64,000 nt of DNA from Actinomycetes bacterium (GTDB taxonomy: Bacteria; Actinomycetota; Actinomycetes; Actinomycetales; Dermatophilaceae): positions 1-64,000 of the forward strand of contig JAKPEG010000087.1 of the NCBI GenBank assembly GCA_029552065.1, given 5' to 3'. The notes under the pieces were generated by a model. The model made no database searches. It saw only the letters and a program-made list of their open reading frames with translations, and had not been told where the DNA came from. Each line of letters starts with the position of its first letter. The first letter of the stretch is position 1. Shown here in pieces: positions 16,813 through 24,509 of the stretch. The position numbers and the translations under genes were made by a program.

Positions 16813-18066
16813 ATGCGCCGCGGGCAGACCTGGACGGTCGTCGGCCTGGTCGCCCTCGTCGGCCTCAATCTGCGGGCCACCCTCGGCTCATTGCCGCCAC
16901 TGCTGCCAGACATCGCCGCTGACCTGCAGCTGCCCTCCAGCGCGCTGGGGATGCTCTCCTCGCTGTGCATCCTCGGCATGGGTCTTGCCGCGCCTTTCGG
17001 TCAGGCCTTGGCTGACCGGCTCGGCGCGGAGCGGGCGCTGGTGTGGCTGCTGGTCGCGCTCGGAGCGAGCGAGCTGGTCCGCTTTACCGCGTTCAGCCCG
17101 CTCGTGCTCTATGCCTCGGTCGCGGTTGCGGGGGCGACGATGGGTGCCGCCTCGACGCTCATGCCGGGCTTCATCGGCCACCACGCGTCGGCGGTGCGCG
17201 GCTTCGTCACTGGGGTCTACTCCACCGGGCTGGCGCTGGGGGTGGCGTTGGCGGCGGCGATCGCGGTGCCGCTGTCGCTCGCCTGGGGTTGGCGGGCATC
17301 GCTCGCCTCCGTTGGGGTGCTGGCCCTGCTCACGGCGTTGGTGGTGCGACTAGCTGCGCCGGGCGAGGACCGGCCCCCGACGCGGGTGCGCGGGAGGACG
17401 AAGGGGCCCGGGCTGCCCTGGCGCGACCCGACCGCGCGGCTGCTCACCGCCCTCAACATCGTCGTCATGGTCACCGGCTTCACGGGCTTGGCCTGGATCG
17501 CGCCCTACTACCGTGACCTGGGGCGAGCGCCGACCGAGGCCGCAGCGATGACCGTGGTCTTCCAGGTCGTGCAGTTGGTCGGGATGCTCGGCTTCCCGGC
17601 GATCACCGACGCGACGCGTGACCGGCGCCCGCTGGTGGCCCTCACCCTGCTCTGCTCGCTGGCCGGGTCGTCCTTGTTGGTGCTCGCTCCGGGCTCCTTC
17701 GGGCTCGCGGCGGTGTTGCTCTTCGGGCTAGGCGCGGGAGGGCTGTCGACGTTGTTGCTGGTGCTGTCGGTCGACGTGTCGGCGAACCGGGCGGCCGCGG
17801 CTCGGCTCAACGGGCTGACGCTGTTCGTCGGCTTCACGGTCGGGGCGCTGGGGCCGTTCCTTATGGGCGTGGTGCGCGACCTCACCGGCAGCCTGGCCGG
17901 CGGCTACCTCTGCTCGGCCGGGCTGCTGTTGCTCGGCCTGGGGTTGGTGCCGTTCCTGCACCCGGGACGGCGGGTCCTCGAGCGGGTGCCGGCCATCCGG
18001 CATACCGGAGGGGTTGGTGACGCGATGAGCGACCCGGTGCGCGACCCGGGCGGAGACCCGCGCTGA
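16813..18066 (+). CDS. MFS transporter, CynX/NimT-like
   Basis: Twelve-helix major facilitator of 417 aa, starting GLVALVGLNLRATLGSLPPLLPDI, the hallmark of the CynX/NimT group (small anion or drug carriers). The gene starts one base after the reductase stop, so it is co-transcribed with the P450 system. It may move the substrate or an intermediate. Direction and substrate cannot be told. Confidence 0.9.
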   Translation: MRRGQTWTVVGLVALVGLNLRATLGSLPPLLPDIAADLQLPSSALGMLSSLCILGMGLAAPFGQALADRLGAERALVWLLVALGASELVRFTAFSPLVLYASVAVAGATMGAASTLMPGFIGHHASAVRGFVTGVYSTGLALGVALAAAIAVPLSLAWGWRASLASVGVLALLTALVVRLAAPGEDRPPTRVRGRTKGPGLPWRDPTARLLTALNIVVMVTGFTGLAWIAPYYRDLGRAPTEAAAMTVVFQVVQLVGMLGFPAITDATRDRRPLVALTLLCSLAGSSLLVLAPGSFGLAAVLLFGLGAGGLSTLLLVLSVDVSANRAAAARLNGLTLFVGFTVGALGPFLMGVVRDLTGSLAGGYLCSAGLLLLGLGLVPFLHPGRRVLERVPAIRHTGGVGDAMSDPVRDPGGDPR

Positions 18067-18163
18067 GCGGCCCGGTGCGCGACCCTCCGACCGGCGTCGA
18101 GGAAGACCTGCCCGCCTGCACCATGCGTGGCGTCGGACCGCGACCGACTGAGCGGGCCGAGCG

Positions 18164-18823
18164 TCAGGACTGCCGGCCGCGGCCGATGCCCAGGGTCGCG
18201 AGCAGGTCCTCGTGCAACTGCATCCAGACCACGTGACAAGAGTCGATGCCGACGCCATCGACCCAGCGGCCCGCACCACGGACCGCTCGGTCCAGGGCAG
18301 AGCCAAAACGAACGGCGTAGCCGTCGAACCGCGGGAGCACGAGCGTCAGCTCCGCCTGCAGGCGGGTCAGCTGTCGTCCTACCAGCCCCAGCTCCTCCAG
18401 GACACGGTCGTCCCAACGGTGGTCGCTGTGGTCGTTGGCCGTCAACGGTTCACCGGGTATTGGTCGCAGCTGCCACCGGGTGACGGCCTCCTGCAGCCGC
18501 GCATTCACCGGCCGGAACGCTTCGTGCACCCCGGCCACCGCGACGCGCTTGGCGTCGTCCAGCTCCAGGGCCAGTCGCCGCTCGCCCTCGACCCGGCCGC
18601 ACTCGGTCAGCGACCACCCGCTGGAGCCGCCGAACTCGGAGCGGGTGACCCGTCCGGTGGCCTCTAGGTCGAGCAGGCGCTCGGTGGTATCAGCGATGTC
18701 CAGCCCGAACCGGCGGGCGACGAGGCGGGTGTCGGCGTAACCGAGCAGTCGCACCGCGTGCAGGGTGAGGGTGTCCGGATCGGACTCAACGCCAGCCACG
18801 GTGACATCTTGTCGGATGTTCAC
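18164..18823 (-). CDS. Winged-helix transcriptional regulator-like protein
   Basis: Protein of 219 aa. Residues 15-80 look like a winged helix: LTLHAVRLLGYADTRLVARRFGLDIADTTERLLDLEATGRVTRSE (helix-turn-helix then wing), followed by GGSSGWSLTECGRVEGERRL, as in MarR-like readers. The C-terminal half (residues 90-215) is helical and has no motif I recognise. An imperfect inverted repeat (GTCGGATG...CGTTCGAC, about 18812-18831) overlaps its GTG start and could be autoregulatory. It is convergent with the MFS gene. It could regulate the P450 region. Confidence 0.7.
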   Translation of the reverse strand: MNIRQDVTVAGVESDPDTLTLHAVRLLGYADTRLVARRFGLDIADTTERLLDLEATGRVTRSEFGGSSGWSLTECGRVEGERRLALELDDAKRVAVAGVHEAFRPVNARLQEAVTRWQLRPIPGEPLTANDHSDHRWDDRVLEELGLVGRQLTRLQAELTLVLPRFDGYAVRFGSALDRAVRGAGRWVDGVGIDSCHVVWMQLHEDLLATLGIGRGRQS

Positions 18824-18886
18824 GTTCGACCAGACACATCTGGCCGACTCGCGAACAACTGGCTCACCCGAGCGGCTCGACCGACG

Positions 18887-19456
18887 TCAGTCGTAGTAGG
18901 CCGACAGCCAGGCGTTGCCGGTCGGGCTGTAGAGCACCTCGGGCCAGTCGCTCGGCCGCGGATCGCCATACACGAGAACGCTGTTGCGGTCGCCGAGCAC
19001 GGTCGGCAGCGCGGCGAGCGGCGCGTAGTACATATAGGACATCAGCCGCTCGGCGAACCGCCAGCGCCCGTCGACCCGCCGGTAGACGTCCTTGTAGCGC
19101 AGCGCCACCTGCATGGCGACCCCGTTCCGGTCGACCTCGGCGTGGCTGAACAGCAGCCCGATCGCCCGATCTGGATCGGTGTCGTCGAAGCGGATCACGT
19201 GCCCGTGGCTGAAGTGGTTGGTCGGCCCGAGCGCCGCGAACCGCCCGAGATAGGTCGTGACGATCTGCTCGATCCCGTCGGCCGCGAAGACTCCATCTTG
19301 GCTTCGCAGGACCGCGTCGTCGCAGAAGATCCGCCGGATGCCCTTCTCGTCGCGCTCGTCCATGATCACGCCGTAGATCACGCCGAGCTCGGCGATGGCG
19401 GCGCGGTCCTCCAGCCGGCGCAGGCGGCTGGAGAGGTCGGTGCTGGGGTCGGTCAT
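18887..19456 (-). CDS. SnoaL-like (NTF2-fold) protein
   Basis: NTF2-like protein of 189 aa. It has the family start LSSRLRRLEDRAAIAELGVIYGVIMDERDEKGI and FCDDAVLRS, with the beta-rich half ending RVDGRWRFAERLMSYMYY. Members of this SnoaL_4-like group occur in steroid, terpenoid and aromatic catabolic clusters as isomerases or dehydratases. The start has AAGGAG upstream. It is followed downstream on other strands by island genes, and preceded by a 103-aa unknown protein. Confidence 0.85.
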   Translation of the reverse strand: MTDPSTDLSSRLRRLEDRAAIAELGVIYGVIMDERDEKGIRRIFCDDAVLRSQDGVFAADGIEQIVTTYLGRFAALGPTNHFSHGHVIRFDDTDPDRAIGLLFSHAEVDRNGVAMQVALRYKDVYRRVDGRWRFAERLMSYMYYAPLAALPTVLGDRNSVLVYGDPRPSDWPEVLYSPTGNAWLSAYYD

Positions 19457-19472
19457 GTGTCGCTCCTTCGGG

Positions 19473-19784
19473 TCAGCGTGCGAGGTATGCCCTGAGGCCC
19501 GTCGGCAGACCGAGCACGAGGGTGTGCCCCTCATGACTCAGCCGCAGCCCGCGGTCGTCCCAGCTCACCAACCAGTGGTGCAGCTCGACTCCCGCGGTGA
19601 CGGTGTCGAGTAGACCGGAGCGGCGTTCGGCGGGGGTCTCGGCGTTGGTGTTGGCATGCACCGTGACCCGAATGGCCAGGTCCTCGGGGGTCAGGCTCCC
19701 GAGTTCGGTGAGACGTGCGTCGAGGTCGAGCGCCACGGGGGCGAGCAGCAGGTCGGCACGATCATGGGGGCGACGGGTGGGCAT
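19473..19784 (-). CDS. Conserved hypothetical protein, 103 aa
   Basis: Not recognised. The predicted protein has RADLLLAPVALDLDARLTELGSLTPEDLA followed by RVTVHANTNAETPAERRSGLLDTV and a C-terminal beta segment with LSHEGHTLVLGLP. Start and frame are supported by GAGGAG 8 bp upstream and by strong third-position G+C. It precedes the NTF2-like gene on the same strand by 16 bp, and its promoter region carries the shared TAACCATGATCA element, so it belongs to the island. Confidence 0.65.
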   Translation of the reverse strand: MPTRRPHDRADLLLAPVALDLDARLTELGSLTPEDLAIRVTVHANTNAETPAERRSGLLDTVTAGVELHHWLVSWDDRGLRLSHEGHTLVLGLPTGLRAYLAR

Positions 19785-19821
19785 CGGTGGACTCCTCGTC
19801 GACAAGGGTGGACGAGATCTA

Positions 19822-19836
19822 GTATAACCATGATCA
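19822..19836 (-). promoter_or_regulatory. Candidate shared operator/promoter element (TAACCATGATCA, copy 3)
   Basis: GTATAACCATGATCA (read on the plus strand) lies 38 bp before the start of the 103-aa gene, between it and the rightward secreted NTF2 protein. On the minus strand TATACT within the element could be a -10 box. The 15-mer differs from copy 2 at a single base. Confidence 0.5.
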
Positions 19837-19935
19837 CCTATTTGGGAATGCTGTGGCGGCATCGTGAGGTGTGAGCGGCATACCCGATCCGTCGAGTCCG
19901 TCGGCGCGCGCCGACGGCGCAACAGGAGGTAGCTG

Positions 19936-20454
19936 ATGCAACGTAGGACCTTGCTCGCCGCGGCTCCGGCCACCCTGGTGTTCGGTGGGCTCGCCGCGGC
20001 TCCGGCGCAGGCTGCTGGCAGGGGCGTCGAAGGCGGTGGCATAGGTGCCGACGGCCAGGACATCCTCAACGCCCTGGCGCGCTGGTCGCTCGGTTACGAC
20101 ACCCGCGACGTCCCGCTGATGCGGGCGGCCTTCACCGATGACGCGTCGTTCACCTTCCATCTGCCCAACGGAGGCCCGACCCTGCAATTCGATGGGACTG
20201 CGGCGGTGATGAAGCTCTTCACCGACTCGCTCGCCGCCCAGCACGACGTGCGTCGGCACGTCACCACCAATGCGCTGGTCGAACGGGTCGACCGGGGCAG
20301 GGCCACAGTCACCAGCTATCTCACCCTGATCATCATCGACGCCGGCGCGTTGCGGGTGCAGGCGACCGGGATCTACCGCGACCGGGTGGTCCGTGGCGGC
20401 GACGGGGTCTGGCGGATCGAGCACCGGGACCTCACCCTCGACATTCCGTCCTGA
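19936..20454 (+). CDS. Secreted NTF2-like (SnoaL-type) protein
   Basis: 172 aa. Residues 1-28 form a signal peptide with twin Arg (MQRRTLLAAAPATLVFGGLA) and a likely cleavage after AQA. The mature part is an NTF2 fold: DILNALARWSLGYDTRDVPLMRAAFTDDASFTF, then beta strands ending in WRIEHRDLTLDIPS. An exported member of this family is less common, so it may act on or bind the substrate outside the cell. AGGAGG lies just before the start. Confidence 0.82.
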   Translation: MQRRTLLAAAPATLVFGGLAAAPAQAAGRGVEGGGIGADGQDILNALARWSLGYDTRDVPLMRAAFTDDASFTFHLPNGGPTLQFDGTAAVMKLFTDSLAAQHDVRRHVTTNALVERVDRGRATVTSYLTLIIIDAGALRVQATGIYRDRVVRGGDGVWRIEHRDLTLDIPS

Positions 20455-20485
20455 GCCTCCCGCACGATCTCCGGGGGGCCCGCGC

Positions 20486-20640
20486 TCACACCAGCGGGTC
20501 CTCCGGAAAGATCCGCGGCAACCCCGAAGTGGCACCGGTGAAGGCCGGGGCGCGTTTGTCGAGGAAGGCCGCCACGCCTTCCTTGCCGTCGCCGATCGAG
20601 GTGTAGAACATGCCGAAGGAATCGGTGGGGTGAGCCGGCA
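20486..20640 (-). pseudogene. C-terminal remnant of an enoyl-CoA hydratase
   Basis: About 50 codons on the minus strand encode DSFGMFYTSIGDGKEGVAAF and then LDKRAPAFTG...DPLV before a stop. This is the typical C-terminal end of a crotonase (compare GATAFLDKRKPQFR at the end of the gene at 22481). No N-terminal crotonase domain precedes it. Instead the sequence runs straight into the divergent amidohydrolase start, so the gene has lost its first 200 or so codons. Confidence 0.7.
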
Positions 20641-20644
20641 GGGG

Positions 20645-21601
20645 ATGCGCCGCTCCGGCAGACGTCGGACCGCGCGGAAGGAGCCGCATCCGTTTTCTCG
20701 CCTCGACGCGCACGTGCACCTCTGGGAGCTGGCGCGTCGCGGGCAACCGTGGATCGACCCGGCCGGTATGCCGGAGCTGGCCCGTGACTTCGGATTGGTC
20801 GACCTGCGCGCCGCCCTTGCCAGCGCGGATGTCGACGCGGCTCTGCTCGTCCAGGTGCTCAACGACCCCGCCGAGACCGACGACTATCTGTGGTTGGCCC
20901 GCGACCCCGCACTGCTGGGCGTGGTCGGCTGGGTGGACCTGATCGCCGATTCGGTCGAGGCGGATCTCATTGCACTGCAATCTCATCCATCCGGCTCGCG
21001 GCTCGTCGGGATCCGCCATCAGGCGCTCGCCGAATCCGATCCGGCCGGGTGGCTCTGCGCGGCCGGAGATCGCGCGGGCTTCCGGGCGCTCGCGCGGTCC
21101 GGGCTGGCCTTCGACCTCATGCTGCGCCCCGAACACCTGGCGACGGCCCGGCAGGTCGCGGCCCGGCACGACGGTGTGCAGTTCGTTCTCGACCACGCCG
21201 GGAAGGCACCGGTCGCGGCGGGCTGGGGCTCGCCGGTCGCCCGTGACTGGGCCCGCGCGGTGTCCCGGCTGGCGGAGTTGCCGCACGTCGTGGCCAAGCT
21301 GTCCGGCCTCACGACGATGGCCGACCCGACTGGCTGGACGGTCGCGGACCTGGCCCCCGTAGTCGAGCACCTGCTCGCCGCCTTCGGGCCCGAACGGCTG
21401 CTCTACGGCTCGGACTGGCCGGTGAGCCTGCGCGCCGGGACTTACCGGCGCACCGTCGGTGCCGTGGGGGAACTGCTCGCCGGGCTCTCGCCCAGCGAAC
21501 AGGCGGCGGTGCTCGGCGGCACCGCCCGACGCGTCTATCGGCTCGACGAACCGACGGCGCCGAAGAGGTATGCCGCTCGGCCGGCAACGCCGAGCCGGTA
21601 G
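20645..21601 (+). CDS. Amidohydrolase (COG3618, lactonase/decarboxylase-like)
   Basis: Metal-dependent TIM-barrel hydrolase, 318 aa. The metal motif is LDAHVHLWEL near residue 20, with FVLDHAGKAP near 183 and LLYGSDWPVSL near 254, the usual His and Asp ligands. Relatives hydrolyse sugar or dicarboxylate lactones. The first 15 residues, before the conserved LDAHVH, are basic and poorly conserved, and the start is uncertain. The 3' end overlaps the convergent SMP-30 gene by 67 bp. The breakpoint with the crotonase remnant lies directly upstream, so its 5' end may have been reshaped. Confidence 0.85.
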   Translation: MRRSGRRRTARKEPHPFSRLDAHVHLWELARRGQPWIDPAGMPELARDFGLVDLRAALASADVDAALLVQVLNDPAETDDYLWLARDPALLGVVGWVDLIADSVEADLIALQSHPSGSRLVGIRHQALAESDPAGWLCAAGDRAGFRALARSGLAFDLMLRPEHLATARQVAARHDGVQFVLDHAGKAPVAAGWGSPVARDWARAVSRLAELPHVVAKLSGLTTMADPTGWTVADLAPVVEHLLAAFGPERLLYGSDWPVSLRAGTYRRTVGAVGELLAGLSPSEQAAVLGGTARRVYRLDEPTAPKRYAARPATPSR

Positions 21602-22422
21602 CCCAGCACGCTGCCGGCCAGCGGCTCGAGGTTGCGGTCGGCCGGGTCGGGCAGGTGGCAGCGCGAGGTGGTCACGTAGAGGACGCCGAGGTCGACGCCG
21701 CCGAAGGCGACCGACGTCGGGAAGCTGACCGGCACCTGCAGGACATAGTCCAGCCGGCGGTCCGCGGCATACCGATGGATCCGGCCACCGCCCCAGATCG
21801 CGACCCACACGCCGTCCGCTGCGTCAACGGCCAGCCCGTCGGGCCGCCCGGGGCCCTCGAAGGTCGCGAAGGTCAGAGGGCATCCGAGGCGCGCCCCGGC
21901 GAGATCGAGCACGGGATAGGCGTCGATCCGCGAACGGCCGGTGTCGGTGACCAGCATGGTTGCACCGGCGTCGAGCCAGCCCAGCCCGTTGACGGCCACG
22001 AGCCCGTCGAGTGCGCGGACCTGGGAGCCGTCGGGGGCGATCCGAGTGAGCGTGGCGTCGGCCCGGCCGAGCGTCGAGTAGCTACCGACCCACAGGCCCC
22101 CGAACGCATCGCATACCCCGTCGTTGAGCCGAGTGCCGTCATCGGCCCCGGCGACCGTCGTCAGCGGGCGCAGCCGTTCGCCGTCGTCGCGGCATACGGT
22201 GTCGACCTGGGTGACGACCCGGGCGCCGTCGGCCGCGGGCAGGGCTAGGCTCACCTCGCGGGGCAGAGTGCGAGTGGTGACCTCAGCCGGCCCGCCGGCC
22301 CAGCTGTGGACGCGCCGCCTGCGGATGTCCACCCAGCTCAGCGAGTGGGTCGCCGGGTCCCACGCGGGGCCCTCGCCGAGGGCGTCGTCGCCAGGCCCGG
22401 CCACCTCGTCAGGCTCGCGCAT
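21535..22422 (-). CDS. SMP-30/gluconolactonase family protein
   Basis: Six-bladed beta-propeller lactonase, 295 aa. Family motifs: ALGEGPAWDPATHSLSWVDI near residue 15 (metal Glu), DGTRLNDGVCDAFGGLWVGS near 95 (Asn and Asp ligands), and VNGLGWLDAGATMLVTDTG near 143. Such enzymes open 5- and 6-membered lactones. Paired with an amidohydrolase-type lactonase and a luciferase-like monooxygenase in the same island, a lactone intermediate is likely (inference). Divergent from the BadI-like gene. Confidence 0.92.
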   Translation of the reverse strand: MREPDEVAGPGDDALGEGPAWDPATHSLSWVDIRRRRVHSWAGGPAEVTTRTLPREVSLALPAADGARVVTQVDTVCRDDGERLRPLTTVAGADDGTRLNDGVCDAFGGLWVGSYSTLGRADATLTRIAPDGSQVRALDGLVAVNGLGWLDAGATMLVTDTGRSRIDAYPVLDLAGARLGCPLTFATFEGPGRPDGLAVDAADGVWVAIWGGGRIHRYAADRRLDYVLQVPVSFPTSVAFGGVDLGVLYVTTSRCHLPDPADRNLEPLAGSVLGYRLGVAGRAAYLFGAVGSSSR

Positions 22423-22464
22423 TCGCCTTCCACCCTCCCTGCGACCTTGACCAATTGCTGCATA

Positions 22465-22480
22465 TCATTATGATTCTTAT
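22465..22480 (+). promoter_or_regulatory. Leaderless-type promoter (-10 TATGAT)
   Basis: TATGAT at 22470-22475 is followed by five bases and then the ATG of the hydrolase gene, with no Shine-Dalgarno sequence. This spacing fits transcription starting at the A of ATG, common in actinomycetes. The reverse complement of 22465-22476 matches the shared TAACCATRATCA element at 9 of 12 positions. Confidence 0.45.
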
Positions 22481-23278
22481 ATGAGCGATGGCGGAAGGGT
22501 GCACGTGCACGATCGCGGCTCAAGCCGTTGGATCGTTCTGGACAACCCGACGGCGCGCAACGCCTATGACCAGGACATGGCGCTCGCCGTCGCGGAGGCA
22601 CTCGACCGCTGTGCGGAGGTGCGCTCGGTCGTCATCACCGGCGCGTCCGGGGCGTTCTGCGCAGGCGGGATGCTGTCGGGGCTGAGCACCCCGACCGCAG
22701 CCGGGATGCGCGAGCTCTATCGGGCCTCGCTGCGCCTCTTCGACGCGATCCGCAATTGCCCACGGCCGGTGATCGCCGCCGTCAACGGGGCGGCCGCGGG
22801 GGGCGGCAACGAGCTCGTCGTCGCCTGCGACCTCGCGGTGGCGGCGCGCAGCGCGACCTTCGGGCAGACCGGCCCACGGGTCGGCTCGGCTCCGGTGACC
22901 GGCGCGACCAACGTGCTCGCGGTGCAGATCGGGGAGAAGCGCGCCAAGGAGATGGCCATGCTGTGCCGGCGCTACTCCGCCGATCAGGCTCTGGCGCTCG
23001 GGCTGGTCAACGAGGTCGTCGACGACGCCGATCTCGAGGCCGCCGTCGAGCGCCGGTGCACCGAGATCGAACAGCTCTCGCCGCGCTACCTCGAGATCAC
23101 CAAAGCGAGCTCCAACATCTGGTGGAACAGCGCCCGCGACAACTTCCTCCAGGGCCTCGGGATGCTCGTGCAGGCCATCGGCAGTCCCGACATGGTGGAG
23201 GGTGCGACCGCTTTCCTCGACAAGCGCAAGCCGCAATTTCGGCTCGACCCGGGCGAGTCGCCCACTCCCCGTTCCTGA
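22481..23278 (+). CDS. BadI/MenB-like crotonase (ring-opening beta-ketoacyl-CoA hydrolase candidate)
   Basis: Crotonase of 265 aa. Oxyanion-hole parts: GASGAFCAGGMLSGL near 52 and NGAAAGGGNELVVACDL near 105. FGQTGPRVGSAPVTGATN near 127, and the stretch from LCRRYSADQALALGLVNEVV to FLDKRKPQFR, resemble MenB and above all BadI, the Rhodopseudomonas 2-ketocyclohexanecarboxyl-CoA hydrolase. That enzyme cleaves an alicyclic ring after beta-oxidation of a cyclohexane carboxylate. Here Ala-Pro replaces the usual FD/VD after VGS. The C-terminal RLDPGESPTPRS is extra. A role in ring opening is inferred. Confidence 0.85.
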   Translation: MSDGGRVHVHDRGSSRWIVLDNPTARNAYDQDMALAVAEALDRCAEVRSVVITGASGAFCAGGMLSGLSTPTAAGMRELYRASLRLFDAIRNCPRPVIAAVNGAAAGGGNELVVACDLAVAARSATFGQTGPRVGSAPVTGATNVLAVQIGEKRAKEMAMLCRRYSADQALALGLVNEVVDDADLEAAVERRCTEIEQLSPRYLEITKASSNIWWNSARDNFLQGLGMLVQAIGSPDMVEGATAFLDKRKPQFRLDPGESPTPRS

Positions 23279-23328
23279 CCAGACCGCACGACATCGCGAC
23301 CTGACTGCCCACCTCACTGGAGCGCACC

Positions 23329-24495
23329 GTGGACTTCCGACCAGTTCCTTTGCACGAGGACATCCGCAAGGCCGTCCGCGAGATGATGGAGCCCTTCGAC
23401 GACCAGTACTGGATGGAACACGACCGCGACCACGCCTTTCCCTGGGAGTTCTACCACGCGGTCGCACAGGCGGGCTGGCTCGGCATCACCATCCCGGAGG
23501 AATACGGCGGTGGCGGGCTCGGGGTCACCGAGGCGGCCATCGTCGAGCAGGAGATCGCATCGACCGGCGGCGGGATGGGCGCGTGCAGCGCCGTGCATAT
23601 CGGCATCTTCGGGTTTGACCCGATCATCCGGCACGGCTCGGAGGACCTCAAGCGTCGCTTCCTGCCGCGTGTGCCGACAGGCGACCTGCACATCTCGTTC
23701 GCGGTCACCGAGCCGGACGCCGGCACCGACACGACCGGCATCACGACCTTCGCCCGCAAGGTCGAGGGTGGCTATCGGATCAACGGCAAGAAGGTGTGGA
23801 TCACCAAGGCCCAGCAAGCCGAGCGGATGTTGCTGCTGGCCCGCACGACCAAGCGTGAGGATGCCGTCAAGCGCACCGACGGGATGACCCTCTTCTTCGC
23901 CGAGATGAACCCCGACCACGTGCAGATCCGCGAGATCCCCAAGCTCGGGCGAAACTCTGTCAACACCAACGAAGTCTTCATCGACGACCTCTTCGTCGCC
24001 GACCAGGACGTTGTCGGCGAGGTGGGTAAGGGCTTCCGGGCGATCCTCGCCGGCCTCAACGCCGAGCGGATCATCTCGGCCAACGCCTCGATCGGCATCG
24101 GGCGCGCATCGGTGCGGCGAGCCGCGGCATACGCCAAGGAGCGGATCGTCTTCGGGCGCCCGATAGGTCAGAACCAGGCCATGGCACACCCCATCGCCGA
24201 GGCGATGATGCGTCTCGACGCCGCGGAGGTCATGCTGCAAAAGGCCGCCTGGCTGCTCGACAACGGGCTTGACTGCGGAGCCGAGGCCAACATGGGCAAG
24301 TACCTGGCCGCCGACGCCGCCTTCTTCGCCGCCGACCGGGCCATCCAGACCCACGGGGGGTTCGGCTACGGCAAGGAGTTCCATGTCGAGCGCTACTTCC
24401 GCGAGGCCCGGTTGCAACGGATCGCCCCGATCAGCCAGGAGATGGTGCTCAACTACCTGTCCGAGCACGTCCTGCACCTGCCGCGCAGCTACTGA
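23329..24495 (+). CDS. Acyl-CoA dehydrogenase
   Basis: FAD enzyme that introduces the alpha-beta double bond, 388 aa. Signatures: ISFAVTEPDAGTDTTGI near residue 122, KVWITKAQQAERMLLLART near 155, and THGGFGYGKEFHVERYFREARL near 340, with Glu in the position of the catalytic base of many family members. The GTG start is 50 bp after the BadI-like stop. It begins a run with a CitE-like lyase and a MaoC hydratase, an arrangement like the mycobacterial FadE19-CitE-MaoC genes of leucine/itaconate breakdown. Confidence 0.93.
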   Translation: MDFRPVPLHEDIRKAVREMMEPFDDQYWMEHDRDHAFPWEFYHAVAQAGWLGITIPEEYGGGGLGVTEAAIVEQEIASTGGGMGACSAVHIGIFGFDPIIRHGSEDLKRRFLPRVPTGDLHISFAVTEPDAGTDTTGITTFARKVEGGYRINGKKVWITKAQQAERMLLLARTTKREDAVKRTDGMTLFFAEMNPDHVQIREIPKLGRNSVNTNEVFIDDLFVADQDVVGEVGKGFRAILAGLNAERIISANASIGIGRASVRRAAAYAKERIVFGRPIGQNQAMAHPIAEAMMRLDAAEVMLQKAAWLLDNGLDCGAEANMGKYLAADAAFFAADRAIQTHGGFGYGKEFHVERYFREARLQRIAPISQEMVLNYLSEHVLHLPRSY

Positions 24496-24509
24496 CCCGG
24501 AGTCGCCCC

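Noticed and set aside
13794-16979. Very long open frame (over 1000 codons) on the minus strand opposite the P450, reductase and ferredoxin region
   Set aside because: It mirrors the codon phase of the plus-strand P450 and reductase genes, has no recognisable domain and is rich in Gly, Arg and Val. High G+C removes stop codons from antisense frames.
21535-21601. 67-bp convergent overlap as evidence of a wrong stop in the amidohydrolase or SMP-30 gene
   Set aside because: Both genes keep their expected domains to the overlap and end in their own frames. A short C-terminal extension of the amidohydrolase is the simpler reading.
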